Positions 44,717 to 59,400 of a DNA stretch of 64,000 nt are shown here, piece after piece. The notes under the pieces are model-generated. The model did not search any database and was not told the origin of the DNA. It saw only the letters and a list, made by a program, of their open reading frames with translations. Within the stretch, counting starts at the first letter, position 1, and each line of letters starts with the position of its first letter. Both the position numbers and the translations under genes were made by a program. The stretch is from Gymnogyps californianus (Eukaryota > Chordata > Aves > Accipitriformes > Cathartidae). The DNA lies in the NCBI RefSeq assembly GCF_018139145.2, contig NC_059471.1:203069494-203133493 (forward strand). The letters run 5' to 3'.

Positions 44717-47700
44717 GTGAGTCCTTCTTAGTTACTTTTAGAGGCATTTTTTGCTTGCACTCATATGAGTCGCACTAGTGTTTGACTTAAAAAACAAAGA
44801 AACCCCCAAAACTTTTTACTATGGTTCTTGCTGTCTGCTTCCTGATTTGAATTGGGAAATGGTATGGACAGAACTCATTAGTACTTTCAATTTTTTCATA
44901 TGACTTCTCTAGATAAAGGTATTTAATAACATGAAAATTCTATGATAATAACTTGTGTTCTTTTGGGCAACAATTTTTCTGTGAAGCAATTAATTTCTTA
45001 TTGGTTTGTGTTTGTATAAAATGCCTTCAGAGGCAGCAGATAAATATTTAGCTTTTGAAAGACATTGCACTACAATAAGGCATAGTTTGAATTACAGTTT
45101 ACATTCTAAAAGAAAATTATTGGTGCTGTGACCTTTATGAAAGCCATATGTGATACGATATACAGATACCTAACCTAATTCAGATACTGGAAGCATTCTG
45201 CTGCAGTAGCGACTAATTTAACCTGTATTTTATTGGCTTCTAGGAAGAATGATGAAATAGTTCTCATGAAGCTCATGTTACATTGCTAGATTGTTTTCTG
45301 TACTTGAGCTAGCTTGGGTACTTCCACACTGTGCTGCAGGATACAGTGAGGAGCATCCCATTAGTCTTGGAGATCAGTTGTTGGTGTTGTATATGGTATC
45401 TTGCCTGCTGTTTCTCCTTTGATTTAATGGTATTCAAATTTTAGCTTCCAAAAATAGGTCGTGGGAGGGCTGAACTATCAAACATTCAGAATCATCCTGA
45501 GGTTTATTGTGCATATTTGTCACTACTGCTCTTTTTATACTGTGTAATCAAAAAATTATTAGGCAATGACTTAGCCTTATAATTAGCAGACAGTGTGTTG
45601 CAAATGGAAATTTTATATATTTATTTAGTATATCAGTTTGACTGAAGCACTTAAGCATCAATTGTAGCATTCTAAGCTAGAATATTTTTTCTCATTTTCT
45701 ATTTTTTCTAAATTTTTATTTTCTTTCCATTTTGGTGTACCTTCACATCTTCAGGATAATAAGTAATACTGTCTTTTAACTACCTGAATTACAAGTCTTG
45801 TGGGATTAATCTGAATGCTAGATCCTATTCAAATAATTAGTACAATTTAATGGTAAAATCTGAGATGTTTATCTTGTGTAGTTTTTAGGATTTCTTTCTT
45901 TTAAAGAAAATGCCTTTTATTACTCTCCTTCCTCTCTTTCTTTTTCTTTCACCATTTAAAAAAAGAGCTTGCACTTTCTTTTGTTAAAGTGTCACAGTCT
46001 TTTGAGTTTCTTGTTTTCAAATACTTGGTCTCTTCCTGAAGCTTAGAAAAGTCTGAGTAATTATTATTGTTAAAAATGAAGGGAAACGTGTCCCCTTAGG
46101 AAGCCCTTTTGAGTTTCATCTTGCAGTCCATAGGGGGGGAGCCAAGGCTTGTGGTCCGTAATTTAATCCTTAATTCTGGATGGTTTATGGCCAGGTAAAA
46201 TCCCTTGTCTACTGTCATTTCTCTCTCCCTCTCTTTTCCTGGTATCCTTCCCTTCTTCTCTCTTACCTCTCTATCTGTATCCCCACCTCATCTTTTGGCG
46301 ATCTGCTCTTTGTTGTCCTCTGCTGCCCACCTTGGCTGGTCTGAATTCTTATTGCCTCCCAGCATGAAGCCCAGCACCCGAGTGGATGGGAACACCCCAC
46401 TGAGGAGGGGCTGGTGTGGTGGACTGGAGGAGTCTGTCCTGTGTGGTGAGGTGGTGGCTTACTGGGTCTGGGGTAGCTCTGTTTAGAGGGGAGGAAAGTG
46501 CGCAGTGGCTGGAGTCAACACGGTTCAGGGTACCACGGTGGGAGTCAGTGGGAAGGTAGTGTGTTGCAGGGAGGCTGGATTTTGGGATATGGCTGGGGAA
46601 GCACCGTGCTGTTCTGGCCTTGGAAAGCATTGGGATGTGTGGGAGATCTGTGGGGGGGTGGTGGTGGTGTGGGGCAGGAGAGCAGTGAGGCTGTGGCAAC
46701 TTGGGGTGAGGTGGTGGAAATGCTGTGCTTCAGAAAGATGGGAAACATGATGTCGTGCTCTGTGGCATCGGGAGGGTGGGAAGCATGGGGAACAGACACT
46801 AGGCACTGGTTGTTCGGTGGTGACATACGAAAGCTTTGGGAGGGCTTGGGAAATACTACAACATCTGATGGTAGTAAATAGGTGGTAGACATGAGTGGTG
46901 TGAAAGCCTGGTATTGGATAGGGAGCTCTGTGTCATGGAGGCTTGCTTTTGAATTGGGGGTCATGGCCAAGATTAATATTAATTTGTGTTTTTAGCCAGA
47001 TATTTCTGCATATCCCTTTCGGCTATCATTCAGGGAAAAATTCTTCCCATTGTTTGTTACCTTTCTGTTGTATGTCTGGTGCAAGGTAATTTCTGCTTTG
47101 TTGAAATCAGCAGCACCGTGATATTGCTTCTTGGTGATACTTTAATACAAATATTTTATAAAGAGAAAAATAAACATTTCTAAGTAAGTTTAAACAATAG
47201 AATGTGAAAAGAAAATGATATGCTATATACAGTTCCATTTCACAGAAGAAATTCTGCAGGTATTAAAAAATCTGGTGTCTTCCATGTGGGTGTGCAGAAA
47301 TTACTGTCTGTAACAGTGGCCAGTAACTGATCAGATGAAGATGAAAAAATTCTTGGTTGTGCAGCAAATGGCTAGCTTGACTGTGGACAGGTTGTTAATT
47401 CTGTCCGTCAGTTACAGAGCTAGCTCTGGACAACAAAGGATTTGTATCTTGCGCTTGTTAAATACCTATAACTGATGTCATCATTATTCATATAAATGCC
47501 AGACTTCTTTTAATTATAATAAACTCATAGTCTCTATATATGGTTATATTATAATTTATTTCACAAGTGAATTTATTTGCTTGAATGACCTTGTGAGCAT
47601 ATAATACTTGTAGGCAGGCTCTCACAGCAGCCATAATTTTGCTCTTTTGTAAACTCAGAGTTAGTCTGTGACTAAGCTGTGCAGCCATAAAATGAAGGGG

Positions 47701-49135
47701 AAGGAGTCTATTGAAATACAGTTTTGGATGTCTTCAATATAGAAGCTGCTCCAGGACAATACTGCCTTCCATGTAACTTATGAGAAGAGAGGATGGCGGA
47801 AGATAGGACTATGACCTTACTTTGAAGCCGAATAATTCTAGAGAAAAGGCAAAATGTTGTCAGTTATGGAAGTCTAGCTAAAATGGAGAAAACCCTACAT
47901 ATGTATTGTGTTCTTTATAAAGAGGGAGCAAAGCTTACACGTGGCAGTTATTTAGGCTTAACATGACAGTAGAAGACTTAAGGGAAATTCAAAGAAATAA
48001 AACTCATTTTTGATGATACTTGTAAAGAAGTGTAGCTTGGATGGAGAAAACGGAAATTAGTTAGGATAGGCCTGATACTGGGTGAAATATAATTTGAAAG
48101 AAGTTATTTGGCTATGCCTGGAAGGCCTCTTTGTAGCTGGCATAATGTAGGTGGTGGTAGCCCTGTCTTCTAAAGTGCACTCCAGAGTTAGTGACATCTG
48201 CACAAAGGTGACAGTGATCTTGGGCCTGAAAAATTCTCTTGTGGAAGCTAGAAAAAGATTGGACTTAGCACCTTTCTAGGGTAAACAGGGTGGGTCATGA
48301 TATCATTTAAACAAGCAAAAGCCTGGATATAGCTGATATGACTATTAGAATCAAATTTAGAGGAAATGGGAGGAGGAAAAGGACCTCTGGTCTGCCTGCC
48401 TTAATGGGGATTGCATTGGTAGGACCTTGTCTTGTCCAGTATTGAGGTTTCCCTGTTTCAGTGTGCTTTTCTAGCATTCCTACTACATGTAGTACCCTGG
48501 AGTTTCTACCAAAAGGGAACACTGTTGTAAAGACTGTGAAGTTACCTACAGTATTACAGCTCATCACCCAGTTTGTGTCATACAGTAATACAAAATAATG
48601 CTTGATAGAGGGAGAGAATTAAATTCTTTGTGAAAATTCACTGTTTCTTTTAACATTTGGTTCTTGTAGTTATGTGTTGTAGTAATCTCACATGGTCTGT
48701 GTTTTCCCCATCTTTGAAAATGCTTATGACATTAAATAGAGCAAAATCTTTCCAAATATTTTAAACCTAAGAAGTCTATTTTTTTCTTCTTTTTCTCTGT
48801 TGCTGTTAAAACATGGGCCTATTCCATAGAAAGGAGAGTGTGTTCCTTTGTGTGCATATGTATGTATGTGTGTATATATAAATATTTATAAATACAAATA
48901 TAAACAATATGTATATTCATCCTAATGTATCTCAACCGCTTTTCAAAGTAATCTCATTGGTCTTAGTGGTTATCTTTGGGAACTCCTGGGGGGAGAGATG
49001 AGATTCCAGAAGACCGGAGAGCTTGCTTTATTGAAAATAGAACTCACTGGCTCCTATTTTATTTAGACAACTCAAACTAACTTGACTTCCTTAAGCGAAG
49101 AAACTCTAGAATAAATAAACTATTTGTAGGAGTCT
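44717..49135. other. COG5 intron 6, left part
   Basis: AT-rich intron broken by a polypyrimidine and G-rich patch at 46.2-46.9 kb (listed separately) and a TG/TA simple repeat near 48850-48910. No exon, RNA gene or mobile element was otherwise recognised. Confidence 0.6.
46205..46880. other. Strand-skewed GC-rich patch in COG5 intron 6
   Basis: About 46216-46330 is pyrimidine-rich on the plus strand (runs like ctctctccctctcttttcct). From about 46370 to 46880 the plus strand becomes strongly G-rich and C-poor (tgtgggggggtggtggtggt). Overlapping open frames of 127 codons (plus) and 141 and 116 codons (minus) arise here. None has a recognisable motif, and the low stop density follows from composition. 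Confidence 0.6.
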
Positions 49136-50340
49136 AGAATATAAAAGTGCTATTAAATAATAGGCCACATAGATTTATCAAGAGTGAATCCTGTTTAAGC
49201 AACCATATTTTCTTTGTTGGCAGCATAACAGGTTTTAGGACTAGAGAGATCAATGACTGTCTTATGGTTTGATTTAAATAGGGCTCTTGACACCATGTCA
49301 CACTAGCAGAATCAGCAATATAATCCAGATGAAAATGTTGTACAATGAATGCAGAAGTTTTGAGAAAGCTGTACCCCAAAAGTTGTCATCAGTTGTTCAC
49401 TGTTGCCCAGCCATATATCAAGTGGGGTTTTGTTGAAATGTGTTCTGTAGCTGGCTAGTGTTTTCATTAATGATTTGAGTGATGTAATATGGAATATCCT
49501 TATTAAATTTACAAGTTATAATCAAGCAGAGAAGAATGGAAAGTATGTTGGGAAACAGGATTAGAATGAAGAATATTCTTAGCAAATTGGAGATACATCT
49601 TAGCTGAACTGATTTCATTTCTCTTCCAGACAAGTGCAAAGTCCTAGCAATAAATAGTTGTAGTTAACAGCAGGAATAGGAGAAATGACTGTATGGATAA
49701 CAGTTCTGCAGAGAGGCTTGATAATTCCTCACGAATTGAGTGCAAGCCACTTGGTTCATTTGTTTTGTAGGAGCGTGACATTGTTGGCAATGAAATTTGT
49801 ACTGATCTTTATAAGGAAGGGTGTTGTGTGCAAGGCACTTGAAACAAATCTTTTGTTCATGCTTCAGCTGGAGTATCAAGTCACTTTTGAGGCACCTCAT
49901 TCAAGGAAGATGTAGGTTAATTGGAGAAAGTCCTAAGTACAGCAATAATGATGGCTGAAGGTCTCGAGGATGGGCAGTAGGCGGAGGAACTGAAAGTGTG
50001 TGGCTCTTTGGTGTGGAGAAGAGGGGTCTGAGAGGCAGAGTAACATTCCTCAGATAAATAAAAATTTCTCAAATAGAAAGGGAGTAAATGACTCTCCATA
50101 TCCATTGTGATTGAAACAGTAAGTAATGGGCCTGAAATGAAGCAAAGAAAATTTTTATCTAAAATGTTAGGAAAAGTTTCTGCCAGTAATAGTAATTTCA
50201 GGGGAGCTGTGAAGTCTGTATTTGAAGCTTTTTTAAAAGCAGTTTGGACAAAGCATGTATCAGGAATAGTTTAGATACAGGTGGTTTTGCCTTGAAGCAG
50301 GAGGGCTGAGTAAGCTGACCTGCTACCAGTCCTTGTTTCT
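49136..50340 (+). mobile_element. Old CR1-type LINE copy (reverse transcriptase to 3' part)
   Basis: Low-identity but collinear match to a CR1 of the type common in turtles, crocodilians and birds. In order: tttatcaagagtgaatcctg, a cttgacaccatgtcacac block (FDTVSH-like), tttcattaatgatttgagtg (FINDL-like), gacaagtgcaaagtcctagc, cttcagctggagtatcaagt, aagtaatgggcctgaaatga and agtttggacaaagcatgtatcagg. Many frameshifts and stops are present, and the Asp-Asp active site is lost. It is more decayed than the CR1 at 7.8 kb, so it is probably an older insertion. It is sense to COG5. Confidence 0.83.
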
Positions 50341-50397
50341 CTGAGATGCTCCCCCCCAACTCTGTTAATAGAAAACGTATTATAGGGAAGTTTTGGG

Positions 50398-50461
50398 GTT
50401 TTTTTTTTTTGGTGGTGTGTTTGTGTGTATGTGTGTGTTTGTTTGTTTGTTTGTTTGTTTT
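50398..50461. repeat. T-run, (GT)n and (GTTT)n microsatellite
   Basis: A T-run, then gtgtgtttgtgtgtatgtgtgtg, then about six GTTT units. It lies about 60 bp beyond the end of the old CR1 copy. Confidence 0.9.
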
Positions 50462-53400
50462 AATTGGACTGCTTCATGTAAAATTTGCTTCCCACAAGTT
50501 GGTTGTTTGGGCACTGTGCCCAGATACCTCCTGGAATATTAGGACAGTGTGACTGGAAAATTCATGGCATCACATTAGTTCAGCCTCTTCTTATCACTCT
50601 TTCAGACAAAATAGTAGATAAATCTCCTCAAAGACTTTCAGCTCACCCCTCTGACACAATTACTTCTCTTCTGGTTGTGACTGACATTCAAGTTAAGTTC
50701 GCACAGTTCATCATGTTACTGGAGTGCTGCAAAAATTGACCCTCAAAAACTATTATGTCAATATCTCTAGGAGAATGCAGTGAGCAGGAAAAGGAAGGTG
50801 GTACTGACTATGTGAATGTAAATGTCGTGTATCTAATTTTTTTTCCTTTGCAAAGGCAAGCTATCCATTTCTCAGTGACCCAACTGTTTTTAAGAAAGAC
50901 GTTAATTTACTCCTGTAAGTTTTTAATATTTGGGAACGATGATGAATATTATTTTGTGTTTATCAAAATACTAAGTACTACTAGTCAGTATTCAGGAAAC
51001 AACAGTTCTAATTTGTTGAAAACTTAAATAACTCATTTTAGTAGTAAGTGTTCATACTTGTTTGTTTTATAGCAGTTATCCATATCTACTGCCAGTTGGA
51101 ATTACTGTACCTATTGTTTCCACAGTGTGCCTTATTAATTATTAAAACAGCATAAATAATCTGACTAAAACACAGAGACTTATTCTGAAGTGATTGCAGA
51201 TTGGCTGACTGTAACATTTGTCCTTCAGGTTAAATATTGTTGTATAAAAACTACTTCATTTTAACTGCTGCAGTTTTTGAAGTAACATTAAATGTGTTAT
51301 GTATCTATACACATGAACTACTAAACTTGCAATGGTAAACTGTCTGAACACCTGCGATAGATACTATGGTAGCTATCTTTCACTGCTGCCTTCTTCCTGT
51401 ATCATATTCAGTGATGAACTTAATTTTTTTTTTCTATTCCAAGCAAAAATTTAGAGTGTACGATTGCCAAGCCAGATCTTGTGTTGACTGCAATTAAAGT
51501 GAGGAAGGACTTGGTTGCTATCGTGTCAGTGAGGTCTTTCACTGCTAGTACACAGAGCAGACAGATTTGTTGATATTAGTATTGCCCTGCGCAGTTTCTC
51601 GTAAGAATCAACACACATCAATCTGGAGGGAAAAGTTACTTTCATGGTGCTTTTGCTTAGGGATTTAGATGCATTACAGTTTACTGCCTTGTGCAAGACC
51701 TAGTGTCCTCCAAAATAATATAGCATATGTCTGCATAGCACAATGCACTGTTCTGTAGGGGTAAGTGAACTGGTTTCATTAATAGAAATTACACGGCTAT
51801 GCTAGCATGATGCTTTGCATGGGGTAATTAGTCCTGCTGAGAATGACTGAATTGTATTACTGGCTCATAGCCATCTGCATTATTTTTGAAAGCCACTGCT
51901 TCAAGTGGTACATCTGCATCCATAGTAATTGCAAGTATCTTGCTAAAACGTTTTTCTTCTATCGCTGGTAGTGTTAGCAGTAACACTGCCAGACCTTCAC
52001 TGAAATTGTTTGGGCTAAAATATACTATGCCTTTCTGTAGTTGAGTGTAATCTCCATGTTCTTCAATTTCATGTTGTTCCTTTCAGTTGAGTTGGTTTTT
52101 TATTTTTTTTTTTGTTTTTTTCCTGAGGCTCTGTTACCATAAGATGAAAGATTTTGCAAAAAGTTGTTGCACAAAGTTTTATTTGTAGTATTCCAGGCGA
52201 AAAAAAGCTCTCTGATGGGAAGGTCAAGCAGACATACAAATAATTTAAAAGGCTTAATATTTGTAGCTTTAAAACAAAGAGTCTTTAGCTGTTTGGAAAC
52301 TGAAAACTCATTTTTATATAAAAGCTTAATTTTTCCAAAATCAGAATTACAAAAAATTTAAAAAATAATGAGGAGTTCTTCACAAACATGAAGCCAGTGT
52401 CACATGTGAAATACATATAGAATGCACTGTCTGAACTGCTTTTCTTCAGCATCTCTGGTAAAAACTGAAAATGATGGCCTGTTGCTTTAGTTACATTATG
52501 ATTAACTGTATATGGTTAATAGTCCATTTAATCACAATAATTGTATAATATATAATAAATAAATATTTATACCAGATACTATGTTTCTCATGGATAATAC
52601 TGGTCATTCTATGACAGTTAGATGTATTGCAAAATAGTTACTCTTTATTTTTAATGTGATAATGTCAATAGAACCATTCCACTTACGTTCATACAACAGA
52701 GGCAGTTGAAATTGTTATTTTATACATTGATAAAGAAAAAGAAAAAAGCATATTTGTAATGCTTCAATTTACTATGTTTAGAAAGATTCTGGTTTTATTA
52801 GGTGATCTGTCTTTTCAAGGAAAGGAGTGCCATGAAAGCTATGGATAGTTAGTGCTAACAAAAAATCCCCTTGGTTACTAAGAAGATCTTGTTATTTTCT
52901 TAGTATTGTTCCTGGCTTCATGTTGCCAAAGTCACTGGTTGATTTATTGTAAGTTAATGTAAAAGGAGGAGCTACTCAAGCTTCTTCTGAGTCGTGTTAT
53001 TTCATGAATTATGATGTACAACCAAATATTTTGTGTAATGAGTGTAGAAGGTAGTCCTTGTGCTCTTCTGTAGTTGCTATACCACCCACTTATTTCTTTC
53101 TCTGTTTCAATTATGTATACAACAATCTTGTTCTAGGCCATCTTATTTTATTTTATGCCATCTTTACCTTTTATGCAGAGTTAAGGAGCTTCTGTGGATA
53201 TTAATTTATTTCTTGTTGGCTTTTGAAATAAGAAAGAAAAATCTTGATAGTATGTAAAAAGTTCATTAATTTGGATTATTCCCTATAAGATACTGAATTA
53301 ACGTGCATGTAACAAAATGACTTGCAAAACTTAATACAATTTTTCATTAGTAAGAGGCTAATAGTGTAAGACCTCTTTATCCTCTTTGAGCAAGGCAGAC

Positions 53401-56400
53401 AGAACATACAGATTTTACCATCAAATTGCGTTTTGCTGTGATTAGGACTCCTAGCTTGGAAACCCTATGTTAGACAAAGCATTTTATGTAAATAGTTGGT
53501 ATGTTTTACTTAATCTCTGGCATGCATTCTTTTTCTAACCATTTTCAATAGAAGACACTGAACAATTACAGGCACATGAGAGAAAAGACTAAGTTTGAAT
53601 TGACACAAGAAAAAATATCCTGTTGGAATTTTGTTTTTCAACATAACCTTTAAATTAGTAGAGCTTGAATTTACATTTCCTCAGGTTTTTAAAAGTTTGG
53701 TTTCTGTTAATGTAGCTTCATTGTTGTTTCATTGCTGTGTCACTGTTTTCCAAAGTCATAACTATTCTGATCTCTTGAAATTTAATTTTCTTTACGCATA
53801 CAGTTCTAGAAAATTAATCCAGGTATAATTGTAATGGTGGGTTTTCTTGATGTCTGGTTTCCTTTAAACGACCATAAACATGTTTCAAATTTGCCATATT
53901 GAGTGAATTATGAAACTGTTTTTTCATGTTAGCATTAAGCTGATTTCTAGTTTTGATGAGATTAGTCTTTTAGCTATAACTACTTGAAGAATTTGATTTT
54001 TGCTATATTATTAAGCATTTGGTAATTTTAGTCTCAAGTACATAGACCTTGTCAGAGGGCTGTATATCAGATATTTTAAAATGGAATTAGTACTTCGCTT
54101 TCTATCTTGAGGTGTTAACCTGTTCCTGAGAGGTATGTTATTGATGTCCCATTAGCAAGGCTGTGTCAGAAATTAATTACAGTGTGTTCAAGTTGCCTTT
54201 GCTGTAGCACATGGAGTATTTCTAATAGTTTTTTTCCTGATTCCAGGCCCATCAAAGACTATTTTCTGCCTTTTGCTCTCTCTTACTCCCAGTTACAGAT
54301 GTCCACACCTTTTGTTCCTTACATTTCTGGAAAGCTTTGCTCTTTCAACTGCCTTGTCATCTGTTACTCTGAATCTGATTGCTACTATTTCATTATTAAT
54401 ATCAATTATCATTATTATTGTCATGATCTAATGTGTAGAAGTCTTGGTTGTAGGCCAGTATTACACTAAGCTAGGCTTCAACAGGTACAGAGTAAAATCT
54501 GGGGCCTGACGGCTCTTGATTTATTTGCTTCTAACAGTTCTGAGGACTCCAGTGGGAAAGAAATGATAGTGGACAAGAGCTAAGGAAGGGGAGGGGGGAT
54601 GCGGTGGACTACCAAAAAGTGTTTTCTGCTAGGAGAGGAATTATTGTCAGTACAGCAGAGTAGCTGCACCAGTCATGCAGCTGATAAGTTATTATGCGTT
54701 TAAACTCTCTTGTGTACTGTCATGCGCAGGAGGCACAAATAGTGTTTGCCCTGGTAGCACATTCAGTTCTGTGTTTGAGATTAAGCCAATACTTCTTATT
54801 TCTTAAAAACACTGAAACTACAGTATTTTCTGTCTGCTTTGGTAGTGTATCAGATGGTCTGGGGCTTTGAGAGCCAGAGGATATATCTGGGGTTTGTAGT
54901 CCCACCTGGGTAAGGCTGAAACAGAGGGTCTTGGGAATTTTGAAAGAGGGACTGGTTGGAAATGAACAGGAGGAGTGATGGAAGAGGGAAGGTGTGGAAG
55001 AAGGTCTTGGTAATTACACTATCCTATCTTTTCTCATTAATGAGCTTAAATGTAAAGGCAGGGTCTCAAAGTAGTTTCTTTTCAGTTTTTGTTTTGTTTG
55101 TTTTGCAATTAGTGCATTTAAATGTGTGACTCTAAAATCTTAAAACTATACTTATATTCTGTTTCTCTAATTACAAAATTCCTCTTCTGCTCTCTTCTCA
55201 AAGTATCCCTATAGAGCAGAAAGGAATTATACCAAACCTGTTTCTGTTTTGCTGTTAAGGAATACTTGTTCCCCACCAGAAGGATGGTATCCCAGCTGGT
55301 AAGGGTGTTCAGACCTTGTTTTTGCTTTACCCCTTGATCATTTTAAGTGTTTGAACAGTAAGTATTTTTGTGTTTGTTAGATAGGGTGTGTCATGAGAGT
55401 GGAGATAGGAAAGGATTTGGAAGAACCAGTAACACAGATAATCTTGTAGTTGCGAATGCTTGTGTTTAGCCAAATACAAGATAAATACAACTTCAGAAGG
55501 TTTTAAAAAAATTTTTTAATTACTTTGAAAGTTATGATTGTGTAACTAGTACAGATCTTAGGGCATCTTTGAGTTTTGAGACAAAGTATTCTGTCACTGG
55601 GTAGTCATACTTCTTTGATAGAACTATATAATTAAAAGGAGAAATGAAAGTTAGGGGTTTCTGTTTCCAGGTGACGTACAAAAATTATCAAGACCCAAAG
55701 ATATCTGCACGCTCTGTCTGCCTTTGAATCTAGTAATTTTTTGTGCACTGACTTTAAAAGTCTGTAGTAGTTAAAAAAAAAAAGAAATTGTGCACACCAA
55801 AGATGAGAAAAGAGTTTAGAAAAATTACTTTTGGCTGAGAGAGAAGGGAAGAGAGACAGAAGTTAGTTGTGAATCTCTGAAAGATTATCTTTTTGCATCT
55901 TGTAAATTATTGATGCATTGTTGAGAGTAAGAATAACTGGCAAGAGTTTGAAAATAATTTCTAGTGTCTTTTACATATTATATAAACAAAGAAAAGGTAT
56001 CTACTCACAGGTGTCTGTTCATGCAGAGAAAGGCAAGTTGGATTACATAATTTAAAATAATAAGTGAACGCAGGGATATCGGCAAAGCAGAGAGATGTCA
56101 TCTCTAAATTGAGTGGTGGTGTATTCTCACTGTATTTCAGTAGGTACAAAAGTTTAAGTAAATAGTTAAGAGCTAGTCCTCAGTACCTATTATAAACAAG
56201 CAAGTCAGTGACACTAACAACTAGTATGGAAAAATTCAGTTCTGTAGAGTTTGATACTATTTACAGCTAGAATGATGCATCTGAAAGAGTGTGGATCTAG
56301 TTGTCTGTTCTACTCTGTGTGGAGGTTCTACAGCGATTTGACGTTTCAGGCAGGTCTGCATATGCACTGTCCAAAGCTCCAGTAGGAATTGGCATTTATA

Positions 56401-59400
56401 ACTTTCTCTGTTCTCCTCTTCCTTTCCTGAGCATTTACGTACTTGGAGATTCAATAGTAAGCTGCAGGCTAGTTCTCCCAGAACGAGAGTAATGATCTCT
56501 AAGGTGATCAGACTCAGTGGTTTGAGTTCAATAGATAATCACTTCCCCATGGGAAGATGTGGAGAAATGTCACATGTATTTTTTTTCTAGGGAAGTTGGC
56601 TGAGGGTAGCTGGGAGGATGTGTGCTTCCTTTTGTTTTTCTATGGCCAATGGTGAAATCAGTTGTTTAGTGGTCAAGGAAATAACTGAGAAGCAGTTCAT
56701 AATATTGATCTTTTTCTTTCTGCTGGGACTGAAGCATTTATTAGTGCATAACTCAGTGGTTGTACTGAAGAAGAACATGGTTAGTTGAGAAATAACACTT
56801 CAGTATTGTGTGTCTGAGAAAACAGATTTTTTTTTTTTTCTTTTTGAACAATCAGATTCAGAACTAATCAGAGAGAGAATAGAAAAGGATGAAATGGACA
56901 AGTGACTTGTGATCACCAAGTAAAATAAATGAGCATTTGATTAGAATGCTTGGTAGAAGATCAAATAATGGTGGTAGCAAATCATGTTTGGGAAATTTCA
57001 TTGGGGGTAACAGAATGAGAAGTTACAGTAGAAGTATCTGTAAATGCATATAGATCAGAGAGCCAGCTAACAAAATCCAAAAGATGTTACTTTCACAATC
57101 CACTGAATTAAACCAGAAAAATGGAAGCATTGCTGTCTAAGCAGATTGCTGAGATGTGTGGAAGAATGGTGTTGGGAGCCTAGACTATTTGTCCTCTATG
57201 GCCAGTGGTAAAAGATCACCAGTTTCTAACACAGGAATTATCAACAAGGAGAAACATTATTCTGGATTCTCTTATAATAAATAAACTTACTGGATTTGGA
57301 AGCCACTTGTTGCCAGAGTGGCAAGTCATGATGCATAGAGCAAACTGAGAATAGACCCCGTGTTGAATGTTTCATTTTTGAAAGAGTTAATTTTCCAGTG
57401 CGGAGGATCTTCTGTTCAGTAGTTGGGACAAATGTATTTAGACAAACTTGAACGTCGAAAGCTTACTGAGAAGACTGTATTAGATTGTGAAATATTGGCT
57501 TTTTGGCAATCAAGAAAGAGGCATTACAAGTCTAGAGTAGAGATATGATAAATTGAAAATATTGCAGAAAAATCCATGGCTGGCAGGAACCAGAAAGACA
57601 CCTATCATGGAATAATCTTATTAATATATAGATTTCCACATTGCTCATAAAGATTTAGAATAGGAGGATTTTTCAGTAAGTGCTCTTGCTTTATTTTTGG
57701 AGGCAGGGTAATTTGTTCTTCCATAAAGTAAGGATACCTTGTAATCCAACAATAACTAAGGAGAATGGTATACAAATATACTAACTTCCCAGAGCCATTC
57801 ATCTGTAACTCCTTATTGAATGGGAACGGGAAAGTCCAACTTGTGTTGTTCCAACATTCAGAAGGAGAAACAGGGTATTTCTGTTGAAATCAAAGTCTGT
57901 TAGACACAAAAATGCTGTAGAAAAATAGTAGAGAAGTTGAATTCATTTGAAAAAAGAATTCAGGGCTGTAAAGTTGAAATAATGATAGTTAATTAGATTT
58001 TTGTGGAAAATACGTGTTGTCAAACAAATTTGTGTGTTTTGATTGCTTAGTTGATTAACGAAATTATGTAGATGCATTATAGATTTATTTTATGTCCATA
58101 ATCTACGATTTAGATGACTTAAATCTCCCTTAAGGTATTGTTCCCCTAAGTAAGTATTTAAATAAGCCATCTTCTCCTCACCTCACAGTTGCTGTCCATT
58201 CTTGGTAGATAATCTTGTTACTGGGGGAGCTGGAAGAGAGGAACAGAGGTAAGTAAGGTAGTGGTAGTTTTCTGTGGGTGTACACCTCAGAAGAAGGCAG
58301 ACAACTGGAGGAGAAGCAGATGTGAATGGGCAGAGCACCTTGAATATTCAACACGTACACATAACATGCTTTTTAAATAAAAAAAAAAGTATGATCTCTT
58401 TGTACAAATAGGAAAATATGGTACTAAACTTCTGTAAAGCATTGAAATTGGACTGCATCCATGCTGGGATTGCTTTATCAATGTTGTTTCTGTTCTAGCA
58501 TTCATGCAGTTATGTCAGGCAAATCTGTACTTCTGCAATTGGTATAGGGAATTGTGCTGTACAGATAAAAACATAGTTTTGTGGATACCTGTGAATAAAT
58601 GCAATTATACACGTCACAATAGGAGATTAAATGGGCTCTTTTTCTTGAAGATCAAGACTGTAGAGGTGCATTCATGGGGAGAAAATAAAGGGCCGCAGAA
58701 GTGCTCTTTGATTAGCAGAGAAAGAAATGACAAGAGCTAAGGACTGGAAAATGAGGCCTGGCAAATTCAAAAGTATAAAATAATTGAAAAATGAGATTGT
58801 GTACACAATTTTGTTGTAATTCCTCAAGTAAATAGTGGTTGTTCAGATCTTAAACATAATAATCAGTTTTATCCTGTTCATTTCTAATTAAAGTGTGAGC
58901 CAGTTCAGGTTAAAAAAATCTAACCAAATAGCTATGAAAAGAAGACTGAAGTCTAGTCTTTGTTCAGGTCCTGGATGGGAACCAGTATTCCTGTAACTGT
59001 CATTTCTGCCTTGCCTTAAAGATCAGTGAAGGTGTTGCTCTATGTAGTACAAAGTAATGAGTAGTGTAGAGTAAGATTTAATTCTTGCACATAGGAAACA
59101 GCTTTAAAAATAGGCTGTTTTCACACGAGTAGTTTTTCCTCTTTGTATCCCAACTCATGCACGTAATTTTCAAATATTAGTTTCATCAAGAATTTTATGG
59201 ACTCTTCTCAGTTATGGTTTGAAAAGTAAAGTAATCCAGTCTTTTTATTTGTTTACTATTCAGGTCCAACCTTCCGTTGCTCACAGGCACCAAATCTGAT
59301 TACTGGCTTTGTTATCTTAAAGGTAGACCCTCTTCAGCTGAAGAACAGCATGGTCTCATATCTCTTTTCATGTCATTTCAGGGAAAGATGTGAAGACCTA

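Noticed and set aside
46349..46970. Minus-strand 116- and 141-codon frames, His/Pro-rich
   Set aside because: They overlap each other and plus-strand frames in a skewed-composition patch and have no domain or splice support.
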